Shown: positions 42,431 through 54,385 of the stretch, one piece after another
Numbering within the stretch: position 1 is the first letter of the stretch
Layout: every line of letters begins with the position of its first letter
DNA from: Siphonodentalium dalli
Taxonomy: Eukaryota > Mollusca > Scaphopoda > Gadilida > Siphonodentaliidae
DNA: 64,000 nt
Direction of reading: 5' to 3'
Assembly: GCA_032622095.1 (NCBI GenBank)
Contig: CP136067.1
Span: 74,740,705-74,804,704 of the forward strand
The notes under the pieces: generated by a model
Seen by the model: only the letters and a program-made list of their open reading frames with translations
Databases searched by the model: none
What the model was told of the DNA's origin: nothing
Position numbers and translations under genes: made by a program

Positions 42431-43495
42431 GTTGTTGGCCAAATTGGCCAATGGCTAATTTTTTTCGAAACTGGCCAATAAAAATTTCATTTGGCCAAAC
42501 TTTTTTTTCACCCCAAATGGAGACGGTGGAGACGGAAAGCTAATTCAAATGCGCTGAATAGATCGACATTGCTGACGAAGTTAGGCGACAAAAGTATCGA
42601 CACTCTTGATCACACAGGTATCGTACTTCGAAAATATCGTACCATGAAAACCCAAATTTATTTTGTAACGGGAGTGTTGATTGAATGGTGATGGCTGACA
42701 AAGGGGATATTACACAACTCTTTGACATATAATCAGTGTTTTTTCATCATGTAAGTTTGAAGAGAGTTGTTATCAGTGAGCACAATGAGTATTGGATTTA
42801 AAACACTAATCATCAAAACGCTTAATCTACACACTGGTTTTGTAATTATTTGTTGATTAAGCAGTCTGTAAGATCAAATATGTAACTTCATTGTCCCATA
42901 ATTGGATGTACAAGCGAGCAGTACTTAACTCAATGGCATGTTGGTGGCTTCACATTATAAAAGGTTTGAAAACAATAGATATTCAACAGTTATCACTTCA
43001 AGTTAATAAGCAACATTTGTTTTTATCTCGGCGAAAATAGTGATGACAACTAACAAAGCTCATTACTTTAGTGGTTGGCGACCATGGTGTCAGCCACATA
43101 GAGTTTAATATTGCACTTGGTTAAGCAGATTTATGTGATAAAAATTATATAGAATGTTAGTTTCATTGTTCCCACCTGTGCCTTCAATGTCTGACATTTC
43201 CACCGTGCTATATGGTCATTATGAAATTTTGTCGTATTTTGCATTAATTAATATTGACTTACATGAATTGATCTGTCTTTAACGTGTGAGATAACACATA
43301 CCTATATGTTCGTATAATACTATGTTTTTAAAGTTGTTTTTGTGTTGTTTTAATTATGTTTTTATTCTGGAGCAACAAATAATGTTTGTAACAAACATTT
43401 TAGTCATCAATTGTGAACCGCCCAGAAAATGACGATTGAATTTGGCCAAATGTGTTTTTAATTTGGCCAAAAAACATTTGTCCAAAGCTATTATC
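42430..43495. mobile_element. Possible DNA transposon with TTGGCCA subterminal repeats
   Basis: TTGGCCAA, ACTGGCCAATA and TTTGGCCAAAC cluster at 42435-42500, and TTTGGCCAAATG, TTTGGCCAAAAA at 43440-43475. Mirrored clusters about 1 kb apart suggest transposase-binding ends, but no exact termini or target duplication could be fixed. Confidence 0.4.
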
Positions 43496-44441
43496 ACAGA
43501 TGGCCTTTGCGGTGGGTATGCTGTTAACATAGTCACACCTGTTAAAAACTGCCATAAACAGATAGAATATTAAAATATAGACATATTTTGTTCTATAGTA
43601 CATTATTGTCAAGTTTGTATGCTGTGTTAATTAAACAAAAGCCAGGTTCTGTAAATTTTTGGCTTAATATGTTTACATAACTAAGCATATAAACTTGACA
43701 ATAACATACTATTTACAAATTCTTTATGATTGGTATCACCCAAAACGAAGGCTGCCTGTATCTTTAAGACAGGTGGTATTTATATATCTACAGGTGGGTC
43801 ATAAATATGGAAGAGACCAGATTTGATGGGGAGGGGGCATTCCCTGAGAAATGAACCTCTTTGTTTATCTAGAGTAACATTCTTTTATCAAAAGCATTTG
43901 GTCGCTGGCCTTCTTGAGCAAGTATACAATATTTCTGAATAATTATCTTGTATACATAATATACATGAAATGAACAACATAGAATGCTTATAAATGACGT
44001 ATGTGTGTCACTTCAATGGTGGAAGACACAGTATATAAGGCAGGACTATATTGGTGCTGAAGAAAGGCAGCAGCCAATAGCTTCAAATGACAAAATAGTG
44101 TTTTATACTAATTTAACATTTTTGTGACATTGACTTTAATGATGAAATCATTGAAATTCCAACAGTTCGTCATCAGACTGCATCATGGTCTGCATTAACA
44201 GATAACCAACCCAATATCCTTTCAGTTAAAGAATTATTATTAATGGAAGTTAGAACCTAGTAGACCAGATTTTGCAAAAAAATCCATAGGATCCACAAGA
44301 AAGTTAATTTCAAGATTCAACTTGAATTTACTTGAATTGAAACACCAGGAATTGTAAAAAAAATTATAGACAAATTCCCATTTATGCAATGTACTAAACA
44401 TAATGAAATGGATTTAAAAATCACAACACCACAAAATAAGT
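43496..44441. other. Unassigned intergenic sequence
   Basis: AT-rich; no gene, terminal repeat or strong palindrome recognised. Confidence 0.5.
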
Positions 44442-44747
44442 CAGGGACCAGCCTAGACGGTACCTTGGGAGACATCTTCTCCCTAAAATGTGCCACTTCT
44501 CTCTTATATACCAGTATGCATATGTCCAAACAGCATATTTATAGTGTATTTCCTGATTATATTAAATGGTGTAATTTTATAGATGGGCTTTTGTATTGCA
44601 TAAATATTATTGGATCATAGAAAGGTGATGTTGGGGTGTTGAACTTCAGCCATTACGACTTCTGCTTAATAACAGACCATTCCTCCTTTTTAAGCACATA
44701 GGGAGAAGTGACTTCTCCCAAATTTGAATCTTCAAGGCTGGTCCCTG
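44442..44747. mobile_element. hAT-type MITE, 306 bp
   Basis: The ends CAGGGACCAGCCT and AAGGCTGGTCCCTG are inverted; the flanks AAATAAGT and AAATTAAT match at 6 of 8 positions. GGGAGAAGTGACTTCTCCC near the right end is shared with the hAT at 12129-13405, so both may use the same transposase. Confidence 0.7.
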
Positions 44748-46485
44748 AAATTAATGATTTCGTTATAAATCAATACACTGTGATTTCTTACCTTCTAGAC
44801 TCATGCAGAGAGGCTCATAAATGTGTTCAATGATGAATCTAAACATTCTGACATACTCTAAGGCTTCATCTCAACATGGTCATCATAAGTAGAAATGTAT
44901 CACAGCATTCAATCGTTGTCTTCCATCATGGCCTCTATGTTGTCATTCCTATAATGAGAAAGATGCACTGCATTATACAACCGGCCAGGAGCTAAAGAAA
45001 TGTGATCAATATTCAACATGGAGAGAAATCAATAGAGGAGAGATTGTGGGTAATTGTTCTGTGGGAAGCAGGCTATAACTTGATTGAGCTTCTGCCATAC
45101 ACTACCAAGGTTCTAGTGTACAACAGTGTGAAGTACATGTAATTTGCCACACTGATATCTGCGTGGGCTGAAATCTTAGGAGATATTTCAGTACATTGGA
45201 CTACTAATGTACCACTCTGTCTTTTCAGAAGAATCTTGAGTAATTTTCCCACTGCTGTTCCAGTTGGTTTTCAGGACATTTCCTTTACAGACATGTACAT
45301 GACTACATGAGCTAGGGGTATGGGTCCAATGAGTGCCAAAATTGAGGGAATTTAAAGGCCTGCACTTTGGCAAATTTATACTACAAACACCATTTGATTT
45401 CTCATATGAAAATTGATGTTGAAATATTAATTTTGGTGAACGTACCCAACCCATTTCACTGACCTGGATGGCACAACTACGGAAAATTTAAAATACACAT
45501 TATATTTGATGGGAATGTCTATATAACTTAAGCTTGGAGAACATCTGTGTTGTTTTTATAAATTTTGTGCTCCTCCACCAACCCCCATCCCATACTTTTA
45601 TCACCTTCATCATCTTTGATGAACCACACAAAATTATTCCTCATATCACATTCAGCATCATTTTGGGATCATTAAACCACGATGTTATCTATATGGAGAT
45701 GACCATACATAAATTCCTTGTAAATCGGCAAAAAAAATTATAAATTTATGCCGCTCCTATATTTTCCCTTCCTTGTTACCCATAGGGCCTGTAGGACCTA
45801 TTTGGAGGCCCATAGATTACAGCAAACACTCAGACATACAATCGCATATATAGATATAGAATCATAGATGGTGTCTTTCAATGTTGTCCATTTTTCTAAT
45901 ATAAAAAACTACTTCAATATTTTACTTGAAAACATGAATCTAGATTTGTCAAAATAATTATGGGATGGCAAATCGAGGGTTTTTCATTCCAATAAAATCT
46001 CGAAGGAATCGGGAGATATATTTGCAAATAAATATACATTCGCACGCAGTCGTGTGTTTTTATGCTTAACGTCACAGACGATCATTGCTTCCTAGTTCAA
46101 ATTAGTTATTTTGGTTACGATTATAAGAACCGGAAGTTGCGCAGTGTAACGTTAAATCAGGTTCGTGCACACACTCGAAAGACACTGTGCAATCAACGAT
46201 CTAGATTCTAAGAACAGCCAGCATCGCAAGACAGTGGCTGTTACTTCATTACGCTAATGACTAATTAAACATTCTCATTGGTTGATGAGTTATTACGAGG
46301 GGTGACAGCTTGAGAAATCTAAAAGCTAATAGCTTCGAGTCCTTTTTCAAGAACTTTCGTTGGGTGTAGGTCATGGTTTTTCCTTGCTTTCAACACGTTT
46401 TGTTTAAATTCACAAACTTTTACAAAACACAATTTTTAGTTTCTTGGTTTCTTGTTTGGTTTGTTAATTACTAATCATAATCTTT
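44748..46485. other. Unassigned intergenic sequence
   Basis: No splice-bounded exon or element termini recognised. Short open frames (for example 45188-45454) have no recognisable content. Confidence 0.5.
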
Positions 46486-46630
46486 CAGGAACTTTTTAAT
46501 TCTTTTGGTTTATTTTCAAACAGATCATATAAATCCTTTCAAAAAAAATTCAATTCTTTGGTTTAATTTCAAAGAGATTATAATTCTTTCAAGAAATTTT
46601 TAATTCTTTGGTTTATTTTCGAAGAAGTTG
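46486..46630 (+). repeat. Three-unit minisatellite, period about 50-57 bp
   Basis: Units with TTTTTAATTCTTTGGTTTAT TTTC and AGATTATAATTCTTTCA variants, just upstream of the SGNH reading frame. Confidence 0.7.
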
Positions 46631-46740
46631 GGACATTACGTGAGTATAATTTCATTATTTAATTATTATTATTTTAGTGTCTGAATAGTGCCTTATTTTG
46701 GAAACCCAGCGAGTTTTCTTGAATTATTGCCCAGATAAAG

Positions 46741-47357
46741 ATATTAGTAGTGGGTCACTCTTTCGTTGAATTTTTGGGAAGCTACATGTATAAATTTGTT
46801 CCGTCGTTTTTTCCCGAAGGATCACGATTTTGCGCCCGTATTTCATTTACAAGATGCGGGAGTTATTATAAGATTAGCGGGTTTTGGTGGCGCAAACGTC
46901 ACCTCTATAGAGGATTTTGCTTTGGAGAACGTAGCATCTTTTAGGCCAGATTGTGTGATGCTACAATGCGGGGGGAACGACGTCTGTACGGTTCGTCCCG
47001 AAGTAATAGGGAGCAAGTTAGATAATTTGGCACAGAAAATTTTAATACAGGAATCTGTGCGCCATGTATATGTTTGTAATCTATTTCACAGGAACGTAGT
47101 TTCGGGTAGTTATTTGCATAATCCGAACATTATGACTATTGATCAATATAATTTTAATGTGGATATTGTCAACCAATATCTGCCTCCTGTTTTGGACATG
47201 ACCCCAGGGCTACATTATTTCCCTCATCGTAGATTGAGGGGCAATAGTTCGTTCTCTTCTACAGGACGATGATATTCATCTTGACCTGGAAGGGTTGTAT
47301 AGGTATGCCAGGAGTTTTAGAGGTGCTATTTTGAAATATGTGGCGGATTTTCATTAA
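46741..47357 (+). pseudogene. SGNH/GDSL-type hydrolase reading frame, two frameshifts
   Basis: A 3' splice-like TTGCCCAG precedes the frame. Three adjoining frames together show all SGNH blocks: KILVVGHSFVEF (nucleophile Ser in GHS), RLAGFGGANV (Gly), CVMLQCGGNDV (Asn in GGND) and DDDIHLDLEG (Asp/His, DxxH), ending YVADFH and a stop at 47355. Frame changes near 46815 and 47255 break the protein. SGNH domains of this kind are known from Ngaro-type tyrosine-recombinase retrotransposons and from some CR1 LINEs (family knowledge), so a mobile origin is likely. The substrate is unknown. Confidence 0.7.
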
Positions 47358-47421
47358 TTTAATTTATTAGCTTGTTCTGTCCAGGGTGCTCCAGTGCACG
47401 TACACACCATTTTATTCTTAC

Positions 47422-47573
47422 CTGTACAACATGAGTTTTACAGTCACCCGTTTGATGCATGTATTTAGCCAACATTGTTGGTGCAGGTGGTAGGTTCTGA
47501 GTGAACACAAAATAACATTGAGCTGCACATGGATCGAGGTAATCACCTTGCAAACGTTTCATTGCACACCATA
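47422..47573 (-). other. Unrecognised candidate exon
   Basis: Minus-strand open stretch MKRLQGDYLDPCAAQCYFVF and QNLPPAPTMLAKYMHQTGDC, ending VVQ|GTAAGA, a good donor. The composition looks coding but the 5' limit has only a weak AAACAAG acceptor. It could be a relic of a transposon protein; not identified. Confidence 0.3.
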
Positions 47574-48211
47574 ACTTGTTTTATGGTTTAAGTGTGTTTG
47601 GTACATAGCTGGTTAATTTTTAGGCTTCCTTATAACGAAATCTATCTTGAAGTAAATAGGTGTACAGCAAGGTGTTATCCTTTGTCCATGTTTATTTTAG
47701 GTCCAAGTGACCTCCCATCTCATTGTGACATTTTTAGCCATGCAGACACTTTGTTTGTGTGGTGCTAGAACTATCAAAAGGTTCTAGAAAGTCAGTCTTT
47801 AACCCTTTTTTAAGGGTGCAGTTTCCTTCCACCTGGAGTTCATGCCGTGCAGGCATATTATGATACGGTGACAAAATGTTTTCAATTAAATATTTGTAGT
47901 CGCACTGGATTTTCCCTGGATAGGTACACAGTTAGTAAAACAACATAACATTTAATTATTGCCATTCATGGGATCTTAGCATTGGATTGTAGTAACACTT
48001 GCCCGGAAACAATCGGTTTAAAACTTTCATTATACCGGTATTAACATTTGTGGTGTAATAATTTCACAACGAATTTTCAATAGCAATGCGAAGTAACAAG
48101 TAACACTTTTATGTGGTAATTAATTTTTATGTAGAACATTTGGCATCGGTTTGTCTACCAGACAGATAGTGCACAATGTATTCTTTGTTGGGGCCCATTT
48201 TCCTATTTCAG

Positions 48212-48558
48212 GAAATGGCCGGTAAAAGGAAGTCAAATAAGAAGACCGCAGCAAACAACAATTGAATGATGGGTAGGAAGACCAGGTCTAGCCAGGGTCC
48301 CGATCAAGACGGTGACATACAAAGAACGGACCCAGTCCAGGTTACCGTGGCTGTTGACACTACGACAACCTCATCAGTGTCCACAGCTTCATCCCAAATG
48401 CCACGAAACACATACGTGGTTAGTCAAGCGGCCACGTATGACGCACAGATGGGATACGATAGTACGATGCAAGCTGGGTCCATTCCATTTCAGATGGCAG
48501 ATAATCAGGCCCCTGGTGTAACTGGTCCATTGATATGTCATCCCGTGTGTATCTATTA
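48212..48558 (+). pseudogene. Possible gag-like N-terminus of a retroelement
   Basis: A strong acceptor TTTCCTATTTCAG is followed by GAAATGG and MAGKRKSNKKTAANNN, stop. An overlapping frame then starts MMGRKTRSSQGPDQDGD and runs 97 codons, rich in Thr/Ser/Gln (TTTTSSVSTASSQMPRN). Basic start plus low complexity resembles gag-type ORF1 leaders; with the SGNH frame it could be one Ngaro/DIRS-like relic. No RT or recombinase is nearby. Confidence 0.3.
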
Positions 48559-48649
48559 AGTCCCCTTAACACAAATCCGCAAAAAATCCCGTCACAATAT
48601 CCCGCAATTAGTTTTTATATCTTGGGAACAAAACAGTCGCCGAAGATTT

Positions 48650-48966
48650 GTTTTCATTTTGCACTGCGCGCACATGGCTACTGGAGCACGTGATATGACG
48701 TCACGGAGGGATCACAAATGCACAGTTCTGCTTTGCGTCATTGACAACGTGCGGCGACAATGGCGATGGTAGGTCTGCGCTAACGTCGTAAAGATGATTT
48801 TGATCTTGCTGCATTCGAGCCTGATGACAAGGATCCTCCACATATCGGCGAGAGACCGGTGACCGACGATCCGACAATAAATCGTCGCATCCATGGACCA
48901 TTTGCACCGGTCTCCCCCCTCTTTCGGACCAAAAGTAGAAAGATAGGCTGTTGTACGTTGGTCTAA
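48650..48966 (+). promoter_or_regulatory. C+G-richer candidate promoter with CRE and E-box, plus 60 open codons
   Basis: CACGTG at 48687-48692 and the perfect CRE TGACGTCA at 48696-48703 sit in a locally CpG-rich patch. GACAATGGCGATG|GTAGGT near 48755-48770 could be a start codon with an early donor. From 48784 to 48963 60 plus-strand codons are open (FDLAAFEPDDKDPPHIGERP, PFAPVSPLFRTKSRK) before TAA. I do not recognise the protein; the opposite strand is open too. It may be the 5' end of a divergent gene or a transposon promoter. Confidence 0.35.
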
Positions 48967-49143
48967 ACGTCAACACATTTCCCAATCCCCAACAATAACT
49001 GAATTGAAATTCAAACAGTTAGACAGTTCAGCCTGTATGTGGGAGATTTTTATTAAATTAAAAAAAAAATTTGTGCCTAATACCTGTGGTATGTGGTGTA
49101 TAATTTTCAACTTATGTTGTGTCAAGCAATTGCATGGGGGGGT

Positions 49144-49169
49144 GGGGGGGGGGGGGGGGGGGGGGGGGG
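49144..49169 (+). repeat. Run of 26 G
   Basis: Preceded by another G8 block; length possibly approximate in the assembly. Confidence 0.9.
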
Positions 49170-49743
49170 TAGACACATCCTTTTTCACCGTTTATGCAGA
49201 AACCTATTGCATATCACAAGTAGACTCCATGATGAAATAAACAATTAATGTTTTAACTTGATATTCACAATACTGGGTATTAAATTTATGTTGGTATGTA
49301 ATTATTTCATCTAGTTCAGTCATGAACGTAGTGGGCAGAAATCCGCAATATTCCATCACTAGTAGGCCTATGCTTCAATTAAATGCTCTTTATGTTTACA
49401 TTTTTCAACTGGCTTTAATATATAGACACCCAAGTTCTCATTGAGAATTTATGGTCACTATTAAATGGAACTTATTATGGAAGGTAGGTGTCAAACATGA
49501 AACATTTTATACTATCAAGAATTTCCAAACTGAGCACTGTCTATGTACCGGTACTGACCTGAATTTTACATGCAGTATCATGCATGGCCTTTAGATTAGC
49601 ATAAACACATTTTTTTGACAGTCTGTCAACAAAACAAAAACCGCAAAAGGCGTACGTATATATTATTTTCAGTGTGTAACTGTGTATTATGTTTATTCAC
49701 TTGATTGTTTCAAATGAAGGACCAACTAAAAAGACCTATATAG

Positions 49744-50610
49744 CAGGGTTTCCGCTAGGGGGTAGGGGAATGGGGCCGGTAGCCGTCAAGGGGAAAAATC
49801 CAGGTAAAAGTAGCCTGTTTTAGCACTGGTTGAACTACTTTCGTTATATCGGCCAATAGAATCGTGTGAGTGTAGAAATGGCAGATTGTTTTGTTCCATT
49901 TCTGTCCAAGTGCCAAAGCTATCAAACCTTATACATGTACCTGTAACTTTAAAACTAGTAAATATATTAGATATAAATTAATTTACGAAGTACAGAACAC
50001 CAGTAATTTGGATCCCGAGTTAAACGTGCTCGTTAATGTTAAAGACTCACTGTGGAAGACCCAGCAGATATTTTGGATGCATAACGTAATCGGAATATAT
50101 TTTAGCAGCTGCAGTGTAAATATAGAAGGCTGATTACATATCTGGCCGATGAGTATTCCTTGTAGGCAGTGATAAGATGCCTTGATGCCCGGTGCGGCTA
50201 CTCCCACATTTCTCTCTCGCTCTACATGTATTACAATGTGAACAGTATATTTTGCGGTATAAAACATGACAGGTACGATTAAAATACTGCTCTTTTGCAT
50301 AACATAACCGGGTACTAACCGCAACATAACTAACCAGCCTCAAAGGCATAGCTTCTAGCGATGTCAATTCCGATCACTTCCTGTTTAAATTTTCTGTATA
50401 ACAACGCGTTTAGAGTGTGTACACTCACAAGATATAAAATAAATTCACCTTTAAAATTCCTTAGTACTATTCCAACAAAATTCAGAAGTTTTAAACATCT
50501 TTATACCTTTATAGACATGCAGTATGTCCTGGGGTATGGCAGGAGGGGAAAACTTAGCGAGGGGAACGGGGCCGTCAAGGGGACCTTCTGCCGGTATAGC
50601 GGAAACCCTG
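49744..50610. mobile_element. hAT-type element, 867 bp
   Basis: The ends CAGGGTTTCCGCTA and TATAGCGGAAACCCTG are inverted repeats of the common hAT type. TATATAG lies directly outside both ends, a 7-bp match to the expected 8-bp duplication. Subterminal GGGGAACGGGGCCGTCAAGG has its counterpart at 49768-49790. The 124-codon open frame inside is not transposase-like. Confidence 0.85.
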
Positions 50611-51490
50611 TATATAGGCCTATATCTACCACACTCGGTGGAAATGTGGGCATTCCTGTGCATATGACGTACGTAGTACGGTACTGCTTTGATCACAAAT
50701 TGAACGATATGTTACGCATGCTACATTCGCAATAACAAAATAGTCCCTCGCGATTGCTGTTCTTATTTTAAAAATAATACCCACACAGTGGGCTGTAGGC
50801 ATGTTAAAAGGTAACAGAATTCCACAATTGATCAATCTTTTACGATTGTAGTCATAGTCAACTTTAGACACATTATAGTCGAGTATGGATATGCACACGC
50901 ACATGACGTTGAGGTTAGGTCAGATGTAGGTCACATCACCTGCATGAAATTTGTTTGTGTTTATAGTTCAAATACCAGTTTGTTAATGCTCGGTTACTGC
51001 TTAATGACTGATGTAGTCATATAAATTCGTAGCCATGTATATAATTCGAACTACCGTCAAGAATTTCTCTGAACAATTCGATTGGAATACAAGGAATTTA
51101 TGTTTTGTTGGTTGAAATATTGGCGAAAAATCGTGACAAACTGACATGATCGACACAGCTCACACGTGCATGCAGTGCGGTACTTTTTCATCTGATTTCA
51201 TTTATTTGCTTTCACAAATGGATTAATACATCCATGGGTGATTCTTATTGGATTTTAATTATTCAAAAAATGAGTAGACTTACTAATGATTTTCATTGAA
51301 TTCACATACAGGTAACATTTTGTTTGACAATGTGAATCACACTTTTGTATGTCCCAGCTTGAATTGAAACAATATTTGTGAAAGATCCTTCTTCAAAGAG
51401 CTTGGAACACAATCAGCTGTATTGTGACAGCCCATTCCAAACTCTCGTTGCGGACAAACGCCGTCCACTGTCGTCGAATGGCTGCTAAAA
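50611..51490. other. Unassigned intergenic sequence
   Basis: No gene or element recognised between the hAT and the LINE. Confidence 0.5.
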
Positions 51491-52755
51491 GATAATGTGT
51501 AACACAGCTACTTGAAGTACAAGATAACTGGTTCAGAGCACTTGAGGATGCAATATACCTTGACTTCAGGAAAGCCTTCGACACAGTGCCACATGGAAGG
51601 CTAATGAAAAAGTTATCATTCTACGGAATTAAAGGAGAGGTTTACAGCTGGATTAAGGATTTTTTATCAGGAAGGAAGCAGGCAGTCAGAGTATCTGATA
51701 AATATTCATCGCAGAAAAAAGTAACTAGTGGCATCCCTCAAGGCTCAGTTCTAGGACCGATATTGTTTTTAATCTTCATCAATGACATCACCAATAATGT
51801 GAAGAGCAATGTCAAGATATTTGCTGATGATACTAAACTGTATAGAAATGTCAATAACCAAGAAGATGCAGAAGATTTACAGCGAGACCTTGACCAGCTA
51901 TCTGACTGGTCCGACAAATGGTTATTGAGATTTAACGCAGCAAAATGCAAGGTGATGCTTATAGGGAAAAGCAACACGGGACAAAAGTAAAACATCACAG
52001 AGAATGAGTCACATTATGAAATAGAGGAAACCACGGAAGAAAAGGTCATAGGAGTCATCTTTAACAACAACATGAAATTCTCAACACATATTGCAAAGAG
52101 CGTCCAAAGAGCCAATCAGAGAATAGGAATAATAAACAGAACTTTCAGCTACATCGATGAAGATATGCTTAAAATCCTATACAAATCTTTTGTTCGACCA
52201 GTATTAGAATACGGATCATCCATTTGGAACCCACACTATAAGAAATACAAAACCATGATAGAAAGCGTACAGAGACGAGCAACGAGAATAGTCACAAGCT
52301 TGAGGGGCATGCAGTACGAAGAAAGGCTAAGGAAACTAGGCATTACAACACTAGAGTAGAGTACAGGAGAGAACGATGTGACATGATCCAAATTTTCATG
52401 ATAATAGAAGGATATGATGAAGCTGATCTACCAATGATAATGGATAAAGAGAGTCGAACAAGAGGGCACAGTAAAAAATTAAGAAAGGAACTATTCACTA
52501 GTACAAGGACAAGCAACAATTTTGTGGCGAGAAATATAAATTCATGGAACGGTCTAACGGATATATGCGTCTCGGCAAATACGATTAATGAATTTAGATC
52601 AATTCTTAATGACCAATGGAGAGACAAAGAAAACAAATTCCACTACGATTTCAAAGACATGCGCAACACAAATTTGAAATCAAGGACTAACGTATTAGCC
52701 ACAACAAGCGAAAGCTTATAAGGCTCAAGAATACAGGTAAATACAGGTAAATTAA
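51490..52755 (+). pseudogene. CR1/Jockey-like LINE, 5'-truncated reverse transcriptase
   Basis: Reads VTQLLEVQDNWFRALEDAIY, LDFRKAFDTVPHGRLMKKLS (motif A), TSGIPQGSVLGPILFLIFI (motif B), FADDTKLYR (motif C, about 51819-51845), then KFSTHIAKSVQRANQRIGI and RPVLEYGSSIWNPHYKKYK, and after a frameshift near 52360 FVARNINSWNGL to the stop at 52719. One internal stop lies at 51988. The 3' end carries ACAGGTAAATACAGGTAAAT, a short tandem tail typical of CR1/L2 insertions. Lack of the endonuclease and N-terminal RT shows 5' truncation. Confidence 0.92.
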
Positions 52756-52979
52756 TTCTTGGGCCACTTGAACATTTGTGGCTACAGTTTGCAGCCACGC
52801 AGCGACGAATACTTTTTATTCTTCAAAAAAATAAACAACGATAAAAACAAACGATTTCAAAATACGTGATTTTAAAAACGGCGCATAAAATGTCTTCCGT
52901 CTTTGTACCCTCGATGACGTCATTTCCGAGTCGCGACGGAAACAGCTGATTCAAAAATGAATATAGTAAACAAAGAATT

Positions 52980-53210
52980 ACTATGGAGGGCAAGAGTTAT
53001 GGCCCTGGCTTCACAACCATTTGGCAGAGTGACCTCATTTGAACAAATCTGAATGTGAGTCACCTAGGGAACATCCACACCAAATATGAACACATTCAGT
53101 CTTATGATCTAGAGAAGATGTGCAAAGAATTGTTGACAGATGGATGGATGGACAGACAGATGAACAGGTGACATATGAGAAGTGATGACTATGTAATTCG
53201 GTGAGCTTAA
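52980..53210 (+). repeat. Family E tandem-monomer fragment
   Basis: AAGAGTTATGGCCCTGGCTT, TTTGAACAAATCTGAATGTG, CACCAAATATGAACACATTC, then GATGGATGGACAGACAG. An incomplete copy of the element at 53640-54160. Confidence 0.75.
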
Positions 53211-53639
53211 AAATTACATTTCATTGAACAAATCTGTCAATCAACCCCCCCCCCCCCCAACACTGTGGGGACATCCCTGCGAGAATATGACATACATGAT
53301 TTATTTGAATGCCCGACTACATTACCTTAAAAAAATTCCCATGACCTTGAAAGCCAGTGCATTCTCCGGGATTAAATTCCATTCATGAAACACTATCAGC
53401 ATGTCTTGGAGAGGTGTTGACATTTAGATAATTAGGTTTTAACGACTGCACAAACAGCTTTGTGTTACTGCTACAGCTGTGATCATAACAAGGATTTTAA
53501 TGGGGTGAACTAGGCAGAGATAATATGGTATGGTATAGCATGGTGTGGCAGGGAAGGAGTTGGGGTGGGGGAGGGTGGGGTGGGGTAGGGTAGCTGTGAT
53601 GTGTCTAAAAAAAAATCAAAGGTCAAAATGCAAAAATGT

Positions 53640-54160
53640 AAAAAAAAATTAGAGTTATGTCCCTGGCTCTGCTCTTATTTGACAGTGACCCTATTTGAAC
53701 AAATCTGAACCCAGTCACCCAAGGTCCCTCCGTACCAAATATAAGCTAAATCGGCCCAATATTTTTTTCGAAGAAGTCATTCTAAGAATTACTATGAGTT
53801 ATGGCCCTGGTTTCTTAACTAATTAACCGGGTGACCTCATTTGAACAAATCTGAACAACAGTCACCCAAGGACCCTCCATACCAAATATTAGCTAAATCG
53901 GCCCAATGGTTCTGGACAAGAAGTCGTTGTAAGAATTACTATGGATGAATAGAGTTATGGCCCTGGTTTCGCAACTATTTGACCCAGTAACCTCATTTGA
54001 ACAAATCTGAATGAGAGTCACCTAGGGAACATCCAAACCATATATGAACCATTTCGGTCTTACGGTTCCAGAGAAGAAGATGGACGGACGGACGGATGGA
54101 TGGATGGATGGACGGACGAGGAGTGATGACTATAGCTCCACCGGAGACTTCGTCTCAGGT
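53640..54160 (+). repeat. Family E tandem-monomer element with microsatellite and terminus
   Basis: Three monomers with TTTGAACAAATCTGAA near 53694, 53839 and 53996 (about 145-157 bp apart). Then GGACGGACGGATGGATGG (54080-54110), GAGGAGTGATGACTATAGCTC and TCAGGTGAGCTAAAAA as 3' end. Confidence 0.8.
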
Positions 54161-54172
54161 GAGCTAAAAACA

Positions 54173-54385
54173 TTGAGTACTTTTACTGAGAGAACTGGGA
54201 CTAAACTGATTCTACTGGGACAGGAGCGAGACAGAAAAAAAAACATCGAGTAGTTTTACTCAGAGAACAGGGATCAAACTGATTCTACTGGGACAGGAGC
54301 GAGACAGAAACAAAAAACATTGAGTACATTTACTGAGAGAACTGGGACCAAACTGATTCTACTGGGACAGGAGCGAGACAGATTA
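54173..54385 (+). repeat. 73-74-bp tandem repeat, three units
   Basis: GGGACAGGAGCGAGACAG recurs at 54217, 54290 and 54364; each unit also has ACTGAGAGAACTGGGA and AAACTGATTCTACT. It is adjacent to the terminus of a family E element. Confidence 0.9.

Noticed and set aside
49004-49240. Gly-rich frame (and Pro-rich on the other strand)
   Set aside because: Produced by the G26 homopolymer.
50361-50735. 124-codon plus-strand open frame
   Set aside because: It crosses the right end of the hAT at 50610 and has no domain signature.
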